Origin: Alphaproteobacteria bacterium
GTDB lineage: Bacteria > Pseudomonadota > Alphaproteobacteria > Rhizobiales > Devosiaceae
DNA length: 64,000 bases
Reading direction: 5' to 3'
NCBI GenBank assembly: GCA_018818925.1
Contig: JAHJQZ010000057.1
Span: 1-64,000 of the forward strand
This document shows positions 27,504 through 36,458 of the stretch, piece after piece. A program made the position numbers and the translations under genes. Below the pieces are notes generated by a model. It was not told the origin of the DNA. It did not search any database and saw only the letters and a program-made list of their open reading frames with translations. Position 1 is the stretch's first letter. Each line of letters starts with the position of its first letter.

Positions 27504-28399
27504 TTGTCCCTGACGGCGAAATAGCGGGCGATAGCCCTCAGCCCGTCGGCCTCGTGGCCGAAGACCGACAGGGCCGAAATGGCGCGGTGGATATGGTCGC
27601 CGAGATGGCGCTGCGCCGCATCGAGCCCGATGCGCGCCAGAAGCGTCGGCTTGTTGCGGGCATCGTCCTTGTGCGTCGCCTTGCCCATCTGCTCGGGCGT
27701 CGCCGTCAGGTCGAGAATGTCGTCGGCCAGCTGGAAGGCGCGGCCTGCCGCCTCACCGTAAAGGGTCAGGGCGGCCATGGCGTCGGGCGCGGCCCCGCCG
27801 ATCAGGGCGCCCATGCGCACCGCGGCGCGAATGAGCGCCCCGGTCTTCATCATCTGCATCTGGGCGATGTCGGCATTGGAAAACCCGCCGCGCTCGCCTT
27901 CGAGGTCGCGCTGCTGGCCGCCGGCCATGCCACCGGCCCCGGCCGCCATCGCCAGTTCGGTGACGAGCGCCATGCGGACCGACGGATCGGGATGCGCCCT
28001 GTCGCCGGCGAGAATGGCGAAGGCGCGCGAATGCAGCGCGTCGCCGGCCAGGATCGCCGTCGCTTCGTCGAAAGCCTTGTGCACCGTCGGCTTGCCGCGC
28101 CTCAGATCGTCGTCGTCCATCGCCGGCAGATCGTCATGAACCAGAGAGAAGCAATGCACCAGCTCGACCGCGACCGCCGCCGGCATGGCGTCGGCTTCGG
28201 GCATGTCGAAGACGCCGGCGGTTTCCACCACCAGAAGCGGCCGCAAGCGCTTGCCGCCGTTGAGCGCGCCATGCCGCATCGCCGCCGCCAGCGCCTCGGG
28301 CGCGGCATAGGGTTCGCTGAGCTTTTGCGTCAAAAGGCAGGCCTCGAGCTGGGGCAGGAAGCGCGCGGCAAAGTCTGCGATGTCGAGTTCGGCGGGCAT
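27500..28399 (-). CDS. ispA: Polyprenyl synthetase / farnesyl diphosphate synthase (IspA)
   Basis: The 299-residue prenyltransferase condenses isopentenyl diphosphate with allylic diphosphates. The first aspartate-rich motif is HDDLPAMDDDDLRRG, the second is LADDILD, and GGKRLRP is the conserved N-terminal block. The two-residue insertion in the first motif (DDLPAMD) is typical of bacterial short-chain FPP/GGPP synthases. The chain length of the product cannot be settled from motifs alone. It is divergent from rpmF and followed by the small ORF and ybaK. Confidence 0.93.
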   Translation of the reverse strand: MPAELDIADFAARFLPQLEACLLTQKLSEPYAAPEALAAAMRHGALNGGKRLRPLLVVETAGVFDMPEADAMPAAVAVELVHCFSLVHDDLPAMDDDDLRRGKPTVHKAFDEATAILAGDALHSRAFAILAGDRAHPDPSVRMALVTELAMAAGAGGMAGGQQRDLEGERGGFSNADIAQMQMMKTGALIRAAVRMGALIGGAAPDAMAALTLYGEAAGRAFQLADDILDLTATPEQMGKATHKDDARNKPTLLARIGLDAAQRHLGDHIHRAISALSVFGHEADGLRAIARYFAVRDK

Positions 28400-28621
28400 G
28401 GCCTCTTGCTAGACGGGTCTTTTTGCCTCCGCAAGACATCTCGCATGCGGCACGGCCGGCAAATCTTCGCAGACCCTAGCCAAGCGGATCGATTTCCACT
28501 ATAGAACCCGCCGATCCGAGACAGTTTTGCCTTTGTACTGCCTCGCTGGCGTCACTGCGGCCAATGCGCCGCGGAACCGGGACGCCGGAGCGGGGCGGGA
28601 AGCATTGAGGAGTATTGACCC

Positions 28622-28801
28622 ATGGCTGTGCCGAAAAGAAAGACCTCCCCTTCCAAGCGCGGCATGCGCCGCTCGGCCGACGGCCTCAAGGCCAAGCCCT
28701 ATGTAGAAGACAAGGATTCGGGCGAGCTTCGCCGCCCGCACCATATCGACCTGAAGACCGGCATGTATCGCGGCCGTCAGGTTCTCGAGCCGAAGACCTA
28801 G
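28622..28801 (+). CDS. rpmF: 50S ribosomal protein L32
   Basis: The 59-residue basic protein begins [17 protein letters not shown] and ends in [17 protein letters not shown] plus a short tail, the alphaproteobacterial L32 pattern. It has no cysteines, as in the zinc-free form of the protein. A GAGGAG ribosome site lies upstream (about 28608-28613). It is too short for many gene finders but unmistakable by sequence. Confidence 0.97.
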   Translation: MAVPKRKTSPSKRGMRRSADGLKAKPYVEDKDSGELRRPHHIDLKTGMYRGRQVLEPKT

Positions 28802-28965
28802 GCATCCGGCGCGACGCGCCGCCGCCTAAGCGGGTTTATCAACATGAATTCGCGGCCGGCCCGGCAACGGGCTGGCCGTTTTCTGTCGTTTTTGGCACAC
28901 TTGTCTGGCTGCGGCACACGCGCTTGTGCGGCATCGACAGTTCATAACGGTTCGGAGCCGATCCG

Positions 28966-29412
28966 ATGGCCATTCCGATTTCCGAACGCGAGACCCAGGA
29001 AAGAGCCCCCCGCATGTGGATTCCGCCGCTCCTCATCCTGCCGCTGATCGTTTACAACATTCTGGTCTTCTTCTTCTTCGGCAGCATCGAGGGCGGCTGG
29101 GCAACGCCCATTCTCGAGGTGCCGATGGTATCCGGCACCGCCTGGACGCTGTCCCTGTCCGACACGTTCCTCGTCGTCACCCTGTTTTTGTTGTTCGTCG
29201 AGGTGCTCAAATCGACGCGTACCGACGCCGGCTCGATGTTCGAGCACATGGCCTCGACCCTGGTCTTTGTCGCCTTCCTCGTCGAATTCCTCGTGGTGGC
29301 CAAGGCCTCGACCTCGCTGTTCTTCCTGTGCACGGTCATGAGCTTCATCGACGTGGTCGCCGGCTTCTCGGTGTCGATGCGCGCCGCCCGCCGCGATTTC
29401 GGCGCCGGCTAG
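28966..29412 (+). CDS. Four-helix integral membrane protein of unknown function
   Basis: The 148-residue protein has four hydrophobic segments (about residues 20-40, 63-82, 95-113 and 115-134) and short charged loops, with the N terminus probably in the cytoplasm. I do not recognise a family. It lies 164 bp after rpmF. Its last codons and TAG stop (29410-29412) are the left end of a dispersed palindromic repeat, so the C terminus ...RRDFGAG may be repeat-shaped. Confidence 0.75.
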   Translation: MAIPISERETQERAPRMWIPPLLILPLIVYNILVFFFFGSIEGGWATPILEVPMVSGTAWTLSLSDTFLVVTLFLLFVEVLKSTRTDAGSMFEHMASTLVFVAFLVEFLVVAKASTSLFFLCTVMSFIDVVAGFSVSMRAARRDFGAG

Positions 29413-29514
29413 AGCTTTTTCAGGAAAAGTGGCTACCACTTTTCCGGTTCGAACACGCGACCACTCAAAAACTTGGGTTGGCGTTTTGATTCAATCAAAA
29501 CGTGCCATGATTTA
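29410..29514. repeat. Dispersed palindromic repeat, family A, complete copy
   Basis: The element begins TAGAGC, with TAG serving as the stop of the preceding gene. It contains a hairpin GGAAAAGTGG/CCACTTTTCC, the block GCGACCACTCAAA, and a second hairpin GCGTTTTGATT/AATCAAAACG. The copy at 34342-34447 has the same blocks in the same order and is nearly identical over most of its length. Confidence 0.88.
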
Positions 29515-29555
29515 GCGCCGGAAGGCTTTGTCCCGGCGCGGTCCCTGAATGCATT

Positions 29556-29593
29556 GCGCCGCCCTGGATCGGGTCCGGGGCGGCGCTCTTTTT
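29556..29593 (+). terminator. Rho-independent terminator
   Basis: A GC-rich stem (GCGCCGCCC at 29556-29564 with GGGGCGGCGC at 29577-29586) is followed by TCTTTTT. It would end transcription of the membrane-protein gene, downstream of the repeat. Confidence 0.8.
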
Positions 29594-29614
29594 CGTGAAA
29601 TCCTGAAGTTTCCG

Positions 29615-29881
29615 CTAGGCGGAAACCGACAGCCGGTAGCCGATTGGCAGGCACCGTTCGTCGAGATGGTCCGAGCCGGCATAGGCACCAAGGGCCGTGC
29701 CCTCTTCGGCCCGCCGCCGCGCCCGCTGTACCGGCAAGCGATCGCGTGCCGCGATCAGCTGCGAGGCGAAATCGGACCGGACGCGCTGGCCGCCGATCGG
29801 CCGCCGCTCGGACGCCGCACCGACGCAGACGGGAAGGTTTCGTCCCGAATTGACATCATACGCTTTACGCAACTCGACCAT
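29615..29881 (-). CDS. Hypothetical protein (88 aa)
   Basis: The frame encodes MVELRKAYDVNSGRNLPVC... and has strongly G/C-biased third codon positions, consistent with coding. The product is basic in the middle (LPVQRARRRAEEG) with no signal or membrane segment. No family is recognised. It stands alone on the minus strand, ahead of the GNAT gene in map order but separated from it by about 120 bp. Confidence 0.55.
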   Translation of the reverse strand: MVELRKAYDVNSGRNLPVCVGAASERRPIGGQRVRSDFASQLIAARDRLPVQRARRRAEEGTALGAYAGSDHLDERCLPIGYRLSVSA

Positions 29882-30002
29882 GACGCGAACCCTGTACCGC
29901 TCTGGGCCGGATGTGCCGTTTTGAAACAGGCGATCCGGCTTTCACGGACAACGTCGCAATCGGCGTGCCAGTCGTTAGCAAAGCGTTAGGAATTCGGAGG
30001 CG

Positions 30003-30554
30003 TCAGCAAAGCCCTAGACGCATGACATGCCGGCGGGTGCCGGCCATGCCGATGAAGCGGAAACCAGCCTTTTCGAAGCTTGAAACCCGCCCCATGAACC
30101 GGAAGCTCGGCGAATCGGGCCGCACCGGATAGGCCTCGACGCTCGTCGCGCCCTCCGCCCGTGCATGGTCGACGGCGGCGGCGATCAGCACGGAAGCCAG
30201 GCCCTTCGTCCTGAGGTCGCGCGGCACGAACATGCAGGTCAGCGACCAGGCGCGCTCGTCCGCCCTCGCTTCCGGGCCGCCGAGTTTGATGTGCGTGTCG
30301 CGCGGCGCGATCGACACCCAGACGCGCGGCCTTTCGCCTTCGTAGCCGAGCAGACCGACCGGTATGCCGGCCTCGATGCGCCCGAGCATCTGCGCTTTCT
30401 TGAGCGATCCGCCCTGTTCGTGCTTTTCGGCCGGTGAGCCGCGCCAGACCATGCACCAGCAATGTCCAGGCCCGCCACGCGCCGCGAACAGGGCGACGAA
30501 ATCCTCGACATTTTCCGAGGTCACCGGCCGGAAGGTGTAAGCGGGAAGCGTCAT
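30003..30554 (-). CDS. GNAT-family N-acetyltransferase
   Basis: The 183-residue protein has a GNAT-like layout: an N-terminal FRPVTSENVEDF strand-helix, a central beta region (PVGLLGYEGERPRVWVSI) and a probable acetyl-CoA-binding segment PRDLRTKGLASVLIAAAVDHA. The substrate is unknown. Its ATG directly follows the stop of the glyoxalase II gene with no intervening base, so the two are co-translated. Confidence 0.82.
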   Translation of the reverse strand: MTLPAYTFRPVTSENVEDFVALFAARGGPGHCWCMVWRGSPAEKHEQGGSLKKAQMLGRIEAGIPVGLLGYEGERPRVWVSIAPRDTHIKLGGPEARADERAWSLTCMFVPRDLRTKGLASVLIAAAVDHARAEGATSVEAYPVRPDSPSFRFMGRVSSFEKAGFRFIGMAGTRRHVMRLGLC

Positions 30555-31328
30555 TCAGCCCTTGAAACTGTCCTTGGCCCTGCGGAGCGCCGCAAAGACC
30601 TCGTGAGGCGCCGCGCCGGCAAGCCCCATCCGCGCCATCAGTCCGGGATCGTCGGCGCGAAGGAAGGGGTTGGCAGCCTTTTCGAGGCCGAGCACGGCGG
30701 GAATTGTCTGCCCTCCGGTCGCCAACAGCACGCCCGCCTCGGCGGCGCGGGCCTGCAGCGCCGCGTTGTCCGGATCGATGGAAAGGGCGAACCGGGCATT
30801 GGCGAGCGTATATTCGTGCCCGCAATAGATTTTGGTGTCATCCGGCAGCGCCCGCAGTCTTTCGAGCCCTGCCCACATGGATTTCGGCTCGCCCTCGAAC
30901 ATGCGGCCGCAGCCGAGCGAGAACAGCGCGTCGCCACAAAACAGATGCAGGCCCTTTTCGTCGAAATAGGCGATATGCCCGAGCGTGTGGCCGGGCACGC
31001 CGATGATGTCGAGCCGGCTGTCGCCGACCATCACATGGTCGCCGTTCGAGACCTTGTTGTCGACGCCGCCGATCTTGTCGGCCTCCGCCGTCGGTCCGGT
31101 GATTCTCGCCCCGAATTCGGACTTGAGCGCGGCGGCGCCGGCGGTGTGGTCTGAGTGATGGTGGGTGATGAGGATGTCGGTCAGCCGCCAACCCTTCTGC
31201 CTCGCGCGTTCGGCGATCGGCTCGGCCTCGCCGGCATCCACCGTCGCGGTCGCGCCCGAGGCTTGGTCATGGAGCAAAAAGCCATAATTGTCCGAGAATG
31301 GCTGGAAAACATCGAGGATGAGCGCCAT
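30555..31328 (-). CDS. gloB: Hydroxyacylglutathione hydrolase (glyoxalase II)
   Basis: The 257-residue metallo-beta-lactamase-fold enzyme hydrolyses S-lactoylglutathione, the second step of methylglyoxal detoxification. The metal motif THHHSDH is at residues 55-61, with further ligands in GVPGHTLGHIAYF and GDALFSLGCGRMFEG, and the glutathione-binding end YCGHEYT. GGAGG lies six bases before ATG 31328. It is divergent from the methyltransferase gene, a common arrangement in Rhizobiales. Confidence 0.95.
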   Translation of the reverse strand: MALILDVFQPFSDNYGFLLHDQASGATATVDAGEAEPIAERARQKGWRLTDILITHHHSDHTAGAAALKSEFGARITGPTAEADKIGGVDNKVSNGDHVMVGDSRLDIIGVPGHTLGHIAYFDEKGLHLFCGDALFSLGCGRMFEGEPKSMWAGLERLRALPDDTKIYCGHEYTLANARFALSIDPDNAALQARAAEAGVLLATGGQTIPAVLGLEKAANPFLRADDPGLMARMGLAGAAPHEVFAALRRAKDSFKG

Positions 31329-31449
31329 CTTGTACCTCCACACAGGCTGGGGGGGTGGCTCGCGGGATCGGGTCCTCAGCCGCTATAGCGTGCCGGCGCC
31401 CGGGATTCGAACCGTTTTCCCGTTTGTGCCGGCTAAAAGGGGCGTCCTG

Positions 31450-32199
31450 ATGACACCTGAGGTCACGCGGCTGATCGACTTCTATCGCACCCCGCTCGGG
31501 CGCATTGCCCGCGGCTTGGTGCGCGAGCCGGTTCTGTCGCTCACCGGCGATGTCACCGGCAAGCGCGTGCTCGGCCTCGGCTTCGCTTCGCCCTATCTCA
31601 GGGCCCTGCTCGAACCGAGCGAACGCATGGTCGTTCTGATGCCGGCGCGGCAAGGTGCGTCGGCCTGGCCGCGCGAGGGGCCGAACTGCACCCTGATGGC
31701 CGACCCGCTCGAAATGCCGTTCACCGATTCAAGCTTCGATGTGATCATCGCCGTGCATGCGCTCGAACACGCCGCCGATGCCGAAGAGCAGATGCGCGAG
31801 CTCTGGCGCATCGCCGCGCCCAATGCCCGTCTCGTCGTCGTTGTTCCGCGCCGCCGCGGACCCTGGGCCAATCGCGACAACACCCCGTTCGGCAGCGGCA
31901 ATCCCTTTTCGCGCCGCCAGCTCGACCAGTTGCTGCGCGCCCATTCCTTCGTGCCGGAAGTCTGGCGCCATGCACTCTATGTGCCGCCTTTCGACTGGTC
32001 GCCCATAGTCCGGTCGGCCCGCCTGTTCGAAAAGGGCGGGCGCCTGTTCGGGGGGGCCATCGCCGGGGTCATCGTCACCGTCGCCCGCAAGCAGCAATTC
32101 CCGGCCATCGCCCGCCGCAAGCGCGCCGAACGGCTGGTGCGCGTGCCGGCGCTGGCGCCGCAGACGGCGATGCACCTGCCCCGGACCGACGGGCGCTAG
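31450..32199 (+). CDS. Class I SAM-dependent methyltransferase
   Basis: The 249-residue protein has a methyltransferase fold: a glycine-rich motif I (VLGLGFASPYL) and the post-motif region MADPLEMPFTDSSFDVIIAVHALEH. The C-terminal end is basic. ATG 31450 has AAAGGGG upstream. The substrate is unknown; the gene is conserved next to gloB in related genomes as I recall it. Confidence 0.85.
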   Translation: MTPEVTRLIDFYRTPLGRIARGLVREPVLSLTGDVTGKRVLGLGFASPYLRALLEPSERMVVLMPARQGASAWPREGPNCTLMADPLEMPFTDSSFDVIIAVHALEHAADAEEQMRELWRIAAPNARLVVVVPRRRGPWANRDNTPFGSGNPFSRRQLDQLLRAHSFVPEVWRHALYVPPFDWSPIVRSARLFEKGGRLFGGAIAGVIVTVARKQQFPAIARRKRAERLVRVPALAPQTAMHLPRTDGR

Positions 32200-32323
32200 C
32201 GGAACCTGCCGCCACCCAGATCGCCGAGCCGGTTTTCTTTGCGTTCGCAAAGGGGTTTGCGTATGGTCCGCCGCGACATCCGACCCCGCACAGCCCGGCG
32301 CCGCGCCGGCATCCGGTAATTTC

Positions 32324-33421
32324 ATGACCAAGCGTCCCCAGCCGAAGCCCGGCATTCTGAACATCGCCCCCTATGTTCCCGGCAAGTCCGGCACCCGGCC
32401 GGGCCAGCAGGCGATCAAGCTCAGCTCCAACGAATCCCCGCTCGGCGCCAGCCCGCTGGCCAGTGCCGCCTATGCCGAAGCCGTATCGCGGCTGGCCGAA
32501 TACCCCGAAGGCTCGTCGGCGAAGCTGCGCGAAACCCTCGCCGAAGCGCACGGGCTCGAAGCCGAACGTATCGTCATCGGCGCCGGCTCCGACGAAATCC
32601 TGCACCTGCTGGCCGAGACCTATCTCGGCGACGGCGACGAGGCGGTCCAGTCCGAATACGGCTTCCTCATGTATCCGATCGCGACCATGGGCGCCGGGGC
32701 GGCACCCGTCGTCGCCAGGGACCGCAACTATACCGTCGATGTCGACGCCATGCTCGCCGCGGTCACCGACAGGACGCGCATCGTCTGGCTCGCCAATCCC
32801 AACAATCCGACCGGCACATGGCTCGACGATGCCGAGGTCCGCCGCCTGCATGCCGGCCTGCGGCCCGACATTGTGTTCGTGATCGACAACGCCTATGCCG
32901 AATACGTCACCGCGCCCGGCTTTACGACCGGCGCCGAACTGGTGCGCGAAGCCGACAATGTCGTCATGGTCCGCACCTTCTCCAAGATGGGCCTTGCCGC
33001 CCTGCGTGTCGGCTGGCTCTACGGGCCGGATCACATCGTCGACGCAATCAACCGCATCCGCGGACCCTTCAACGTCTCGGTGCCAGCCCAGGAAGCCGCC
33101 GCTGCCGCGACGCGGGACAGCGAATTCACCGCCAGTCTTGCGGCCCACAATGCCCGCTGGCGCGACTATTTGACCGCCGAACTGCGCTCCAACCACGTCA
33201 CGGTGCCCGACAGCCAGGGCAATTTTATTCTCGCCATTTTCGACGAGGCCGCCGGCCCCTCGGCCGCCGATGTTTTTGCCGCTCTCGCCGATGCAGGCCT
33301 GATCACCCGCGAAATGGGGGGCTACGGCCTTGCCAATGCCGTGCGCATCTCCATCGGCAGCGAGGACGCCATGCGCCGCACCGTGGCGGTGATCAAAAGG
33401 CTGCAGGGGGAAGGGAACTGA
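32324..33421 (+). CDS. hisC: Histidinol-phosphate aminotransferase
   Basis: The 365-residue PLP enzyme of aminotransferase class II transfers an amino group to imidazole-acetol phosphate in histidine synthesis, and in this genomic setting probably also acts on phenylpyruvate-type substrates. Visible motifs are KLSSNESPLGASP, VWLANPNNPTGT, and the PLP lysine in TFSKMGLAALRVGW. The stop overlaps the start of the next gene (TGATG), and the pair hisC-prephenate dehydrogenase points to a link with tyrosine synthesis. Confidence 0.94.
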   Translation: MTKRPQPKPGILNIAPYVPGKSGTRPGQQAIKLSSNESPLGASPLASAAYAEAVSRLAEYPEGSSAKLRETLAEAHGLEAERIVIGAGSDEILHLLAETYLGDGDEAVQSEYGFLMYPIATMGAGAAPVVARDRNYTVDVDAMLAAVTDRTRIVWLANPNNPTGTWLDDAEVRRLHAGLRPDIVFVIDNAYAEYVTAPGFTTGAELVREADNVVMVRTFSKMGLAALRVGWLYGPDHIVDAINRIRGPFNVSVPAQEAAAAATRDSEFTASLAAHNARWRDYLTAELRSNHVTVPDSQGNFILAIFDEAAGPSAADVFAALADAGLITREMGGYGLANAVRISIGSEDAMRRTVAVIKRLQGEGN

Positions 33422-34344
33422 TGTTTGCCCGTCTCGCCCTGATCGGCATCGGGCTGATCGGCTCGTCCATCGTTCACGCCGCCCGCCGCGCCGGCATCGT
33501 CGATCATTTCGCCATCTCGACCCGCCGCGCCGAAACGCTTGCCGAGGCCGAGGCCTTGGGACTTGGCGACAGCTACCACCTCGACGCCGCCGCGGCGGTC
33601 GAAAACGCCGATCTCGTCATCATCTGCGCGCCCGTTCTCGCCTACCAGGCGATCATCGAACGGATCGCCCCGGCGCTGATGCCCGGCGCCATCCTGTCCG
33701 ACGCCGGTTCGGTCAAGGCCCATGTCGTCGAGGTCATCAGGCCGCACCTGCCCGAAGGCGTGCATTTCGTCCCCGGCCATCCCATTGCCGGCACCGAGCA
33801 TTCCGGCCCGTCGGCCGGTTTCGCCACCCTGTTCGACAGGCGCTGGTGCATCCTGACCCCGGAACCGAACGCCGATCCGGCGGCCGTCAAAAAGCTTTCC
33901 GCCTTCTGGCGGGCGCTCGGCTCGCATGTCGAGATCATGGAGCCCGATCATCACGACCTGGTGCTGGCCATCACGAGCCATGTTCCGCACCTCATTGCCT
34001 ATAATATCGTCGGCACCGTTGCCGATCTCGAACACGACACCAAATCCGAGGTCATCAAGTTCTCGGCTTCCGGCTTCCGCGACTTCACCCGCATCGCCGC
34101 CTCCGACCCGGTCATGTGGCGCGACGTGTTCTTGACCAACCGCGACGCCGTGCTCGAAATGCTCGGGCGCTTCACCGAGGATCTGAGCGTGCTGCAGCGG
34201 GCAGTACGCTCCGGCGACGGCAAAAAGCTCGAGGAAATGTTCACCCGCACCCGCACCATCCGCCGCTCGATCATCGACGCCGGCCAGGAAACCGCCGCCG
34301 CCGATTTCGGCCGCCCGCATGGCAAACCCGACGGCGCCGGCTAG
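33421..34344 (+). CDS. tyrC: Prephenate/cyclohexadienyl dehydrogenase
   Basis: The 307-residue NAD-binding protein has the dinucleotide motif GIGLIGSS at the N terminus, HPIAGTEHSGP and HDLVLAITSHVPHLIAY, as in TyrA-type dehydrogenases without a chorismate mutase domain. It converts prephenate or arogenate on the way to tyrosine. The start overlaps hisC. Its last residues and TAG stop (34342-34344) are provided by the left end of a palindromic repeat. Confidence 0.94.
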   Translation: MFARLALIGIGLIGSSIVHAARRAGIVDHFAISTRRAETLAEAEALGLGDSYHLDAAAAVENADLVIICAPVLAYQAIIERIAPALMPGAILSDAGSVKAHVVEVIRPHLPEGVHFVPGHPIAGTEHSGPSAGFATLFDRRWCILTPEPNADPAAVKKLSAFWRALGSHVEIMEPDHHDLVLAITSHVPHLIAYNIVGTVADLEHDTKSEVIKFSASGFRDFTRIAASDPVMWRDVFLTNRDAVLEMLGRFTEDLSVLQRAVRSGDGKKLEEMFTRTRTIRRSIIDAGQETAAADFGRPHGKPDGAG

Positions 34345-34447
34345 AGCCTGTTCAGGAAAAGTGGACACCACTTTTCCGGTTCGAACTGGCGACCACTCAA
34401 AGACCTAGGTCATGCGTTTTGATTCGATCAAAACGTAACATGACCTA
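34342..34447. repeat. Dispersed palindromic repeat, family A, complete copy between convergent genes
   Basis: Blocks are the same as at 29410: TAGAGC, GGAAAAGTGG/CCACTTTTCC, GCGACCACTCAAA and a GCGTTTTGATT/GATCAAAACG palindrome. The left TAG is the stop of the prephenate dehydrogenase gene. At the right end CTA (34445-34447), read on the other strand, is the TAG stop of the DUF2125 gene. The element thus fills the whole space between two convergent genes. Confidence 0.9.
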
Positions 34448-35392
34448 AAACAGCGGCGGCAATTCGATCAGCGGCACGATGCCGGCGCGCAGGACCGAAT
34501 GCGAGAACACGAGCGTCTGCCGCGCCGTGCCGGTTTCGTCCTCCGGGCCAAGCAGTGCCCCGGCCAGGGGCGCGGCGAGGAAATCGCGCAGCAGGGGACC
34601 GACGCCGCGCGAGGTGAGAACGAGTTTGCCGTTGACGAGCCCGCCCCCGTCCGGCGCCAGCGTGCCGCTGAGTCCGGCCGAAAGCTTCCCGGTTGCCAGC
34701 GCAGCCTCTTCGATCTCGAGGCTGCCGCCGTCGACCGCCCAGGCCTGCAGACTGCCCGGCCCGGTCCATTGCCTTATATCGGCCGGCCATTCGTTGACCA
34801 GCGCCGAGGCCTTGACCTCGACCGGATCGTCGAACAGGCCGAGTTCGGCGTTTTCGATTCTGGCGAAGACCCTCAAATTCCTTTTGTCCATGCCCAATGC
34901 TCCCGCGGCGCCGAGCGCGTGCAGTTCCAGATGGCGCGCCCGCGCCATCTCGGTCACGTCGAGCACACTATCCGACAGCACCAGCCCGTCCGCCACCAGC
35001 GACGCCCGCTCGAGCGCCGTCCAGTCGAGCCGGACGCTGGCCTTAAGGCTCTCCCAGTCGAGCCGGTAGGACGCGCCGGAAAAGGCATCGGAGAGGACCG
35101 CCGGCCCCTTGGCGAAGATTTCGGTGAAGGTCGGGTTGTAGACCAGCACCGAGGCGCGCAGTTCGGCAATGTCCATCGTCACGTCGCCGCCACCGAGCCG
35201 CGTCCCGGTGCAGGTGATGTCGAAGCGGAACGGAAGGCCGGCGATGGCGAGTTCGGCGCAGCCAATCGCCGGTGCCCCGAAGGCCTGGCGCCCGATCTGG
35301 TCGCGAATCCACCACGCGCCGAAAAACCAGCCGCCGCACCACAGGGCGACGACGGTGAAAACCACGGCGAGCAGCACGGCGAATCTGTTCAT
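34445..35392 (-). CDS. DUF2125 family protein
   Basis: The 315-residue protein has an N-terminal membrane anchor or uncleaved signal (about residues 5-28) and a long beta-rich periplasmic region (ELAIAGLPFRFDITCTGTRL), matching DUF2125. Function is unknown; the fold resembles lipid-transport-like repetitive beta proteins only in general terms. The TAG stop comes from the palindromic repeat. It is divergent from the cyclotransferase gene. Confidence 0.85.
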   Translation of the reverse strand: MNRFAVLLAVVFTVVALWCGGWFFGAWWIRDQIGRQAFGAPAIGCAELAIAGLPFRFDITCTGTRLGGGDVTMDIAELRASVLVYNPTFTEIFAKGPAVLSDAFSGASYRLDWESLKASVRLDWTALERASLVADGLVLSDSVLDVTEMARARHLELHALGAAGALGMDKRNLRVFARIENAELGLFDDPVEVKASALVNEWPADIRQWTGPGSLQAWAVDGGSLEIEEAALATGKLSAGLSGTLAPDGGGLVNGKLVLTSRGVGPLLRDFLAAPLAGALLGPEDETGTARQTLVFSHSVLRAGIVPLIELPPLF

Positions 35393-35525
35393 GCCCGTTT
35401 CATACCAGCGCGCTCCGGGCTTTGCAGCACGGTATTGTCCGACGCCTCCGGCGCGGCGCGGACATATCGGGTCTTGCCTCGCGCCGCCGATTTGGCATCA
35501 TTTCGCAACCTGTGACCGGAAATGC

Positions 35526-36077
35526 ATGCCCATGCTCCTTCCCACCGACGGCGATACGCCACCCGTTTCATTCGTTTTCGGCTACGGATCGCTGATCTGG
35601 CGGCCGGGCTTTGTGCATGGGGGCGCCGAACCGGCGCTGCTGCGCGGCGCCCATCGCTGCCTTTGCGTCTTCTCCCACCGCTATCGCGGCACCTCGGAAC
35701 GGCCAGGACTGGTCTTCGGCCTCGCCCATGGCGGCTCGTGCCGCGGCATGGCGTTCAGGATCCCGTCCTCGGACTGGGAAGAGGTGCGGGCCTATCTTTG
35801 GGACCGCGAAATGGTCACCGGCGTCTACCGTCCGTCCGTCCGCCTCGTCGAACTGTCCGGCGGCCGCTCGGTCGAGGCTCTGGTCTTTCTGGCCGATCCG
35901 GCCCATGCGCAATATGCCGGCCAGCTCGACCTCGATGCGCAAGTGCGCTTCATCCGCCAGGGTCACGGCCAGATGGGAACCAATGCCGACTACGTGCTCA
36001 ACACCGCCCGGCATCTCGAGGATCTGGGCATTCCCGACCACAAGCTGCAAAGGGTGTGCAGGGCGCTCGGAGGCTGA
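35526..36077 (+). CDS. ChaC-like gamma-glutamylcyclotransferase
   Basis: The 183-residue protein has the ChaC substrate-binding motif FGYGSLIWRPGF near the N terminus and a C-terminal block YVLNTARHLEDLGI. ChaC enzymes release 5-oxoproline from glutathione. The ATG at 35526 has GGA six bases upstream; 35532 is an alternative. It starts 133 bp from the divergent DUF2125 gene. Confidence 0.9.
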   Translation: MPMLLPTDGDTPPVSFVFGYGSLIWRPGFVHGGAEPALLRGAHRCLCVFSHRYRGTSERPGLVFGLAHGGSCRGMAFRIPSSDWEEVRAYLWDREMVTGVYRPSVRLVELSGGRSVEALVFLADPAHAQYAGQLDLDAQVRFIRQGHGQMGTNADYVLNTARHLEDLGIPDHKLQRVCRALGG

Positions 36078-36113
36078 GGCAGGCCAAGGCGCCAGGCGCC
36101 CCGATGATGAGGC

Positions 36114-36458
36114 TCAGCTCGCCCGCAGCAGCGATTCCGCTGGATGACCTCTCATGATGTCCCAGCCGACCATCGCCCGCCGGTCCTCGTCGGGCGGCGG
36201 CTCGATGCGGTAGACCGCGACCTCGCCGGTCATGGCGGCGCGGAAACGCGCCCGGCTCTGCGGGTCGGCGACGATGTCGGCGGCCGAGCCGCACCACAGC
36301 GCTTCCGACCCGGCAATCAGCACATGGACCGCGCGCTCGGACAACTGGAACCCGGTGCGGGATTCCGGCAGGAGGCGATAATGCCGACCGGTATGGCCAA
36401 TCCACGAGAGCGCATCCGTTTGAAGTTCGGCCGTGTTGACCCGACGGTCAATATGCAT
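36114..36458 (-). CDS. Hypothetical protein (114 aa)
   Basis: The frame starts MHIDRRVNTAELQTDALSW and has a ribosome site (AAAGG, nine bases upstream). The product is soluble, about 114 residues, with DEDRRAMVGWDIMRGHP near the C terminus; no family is recognised. A candidate -35 (TTGACA at 36585-36580 on this strand) lies in the AT-rich stretch upstream. It is convergent with the cyclotransferase gene. Confidence 0.6.
   Translation of the reverse strand: MHIDRRVNTAELQTDALSWIGHTGRHYRLLPESRTGFQLSERAVHVLIAGSEALWCGSAADIVADPQSRARFRAAMTGEVAVYRIEPPPDEDRRAMVGWDIMRGHPAESLLRAS

Noticed and set aside
29975-29989. CtrA-like TTAG-N7-TTAG near the gene at 29881
   Set aside because: Both half-sites differ from TTAA and the neighbouring gene is of unknown function; too weak to list as a site.
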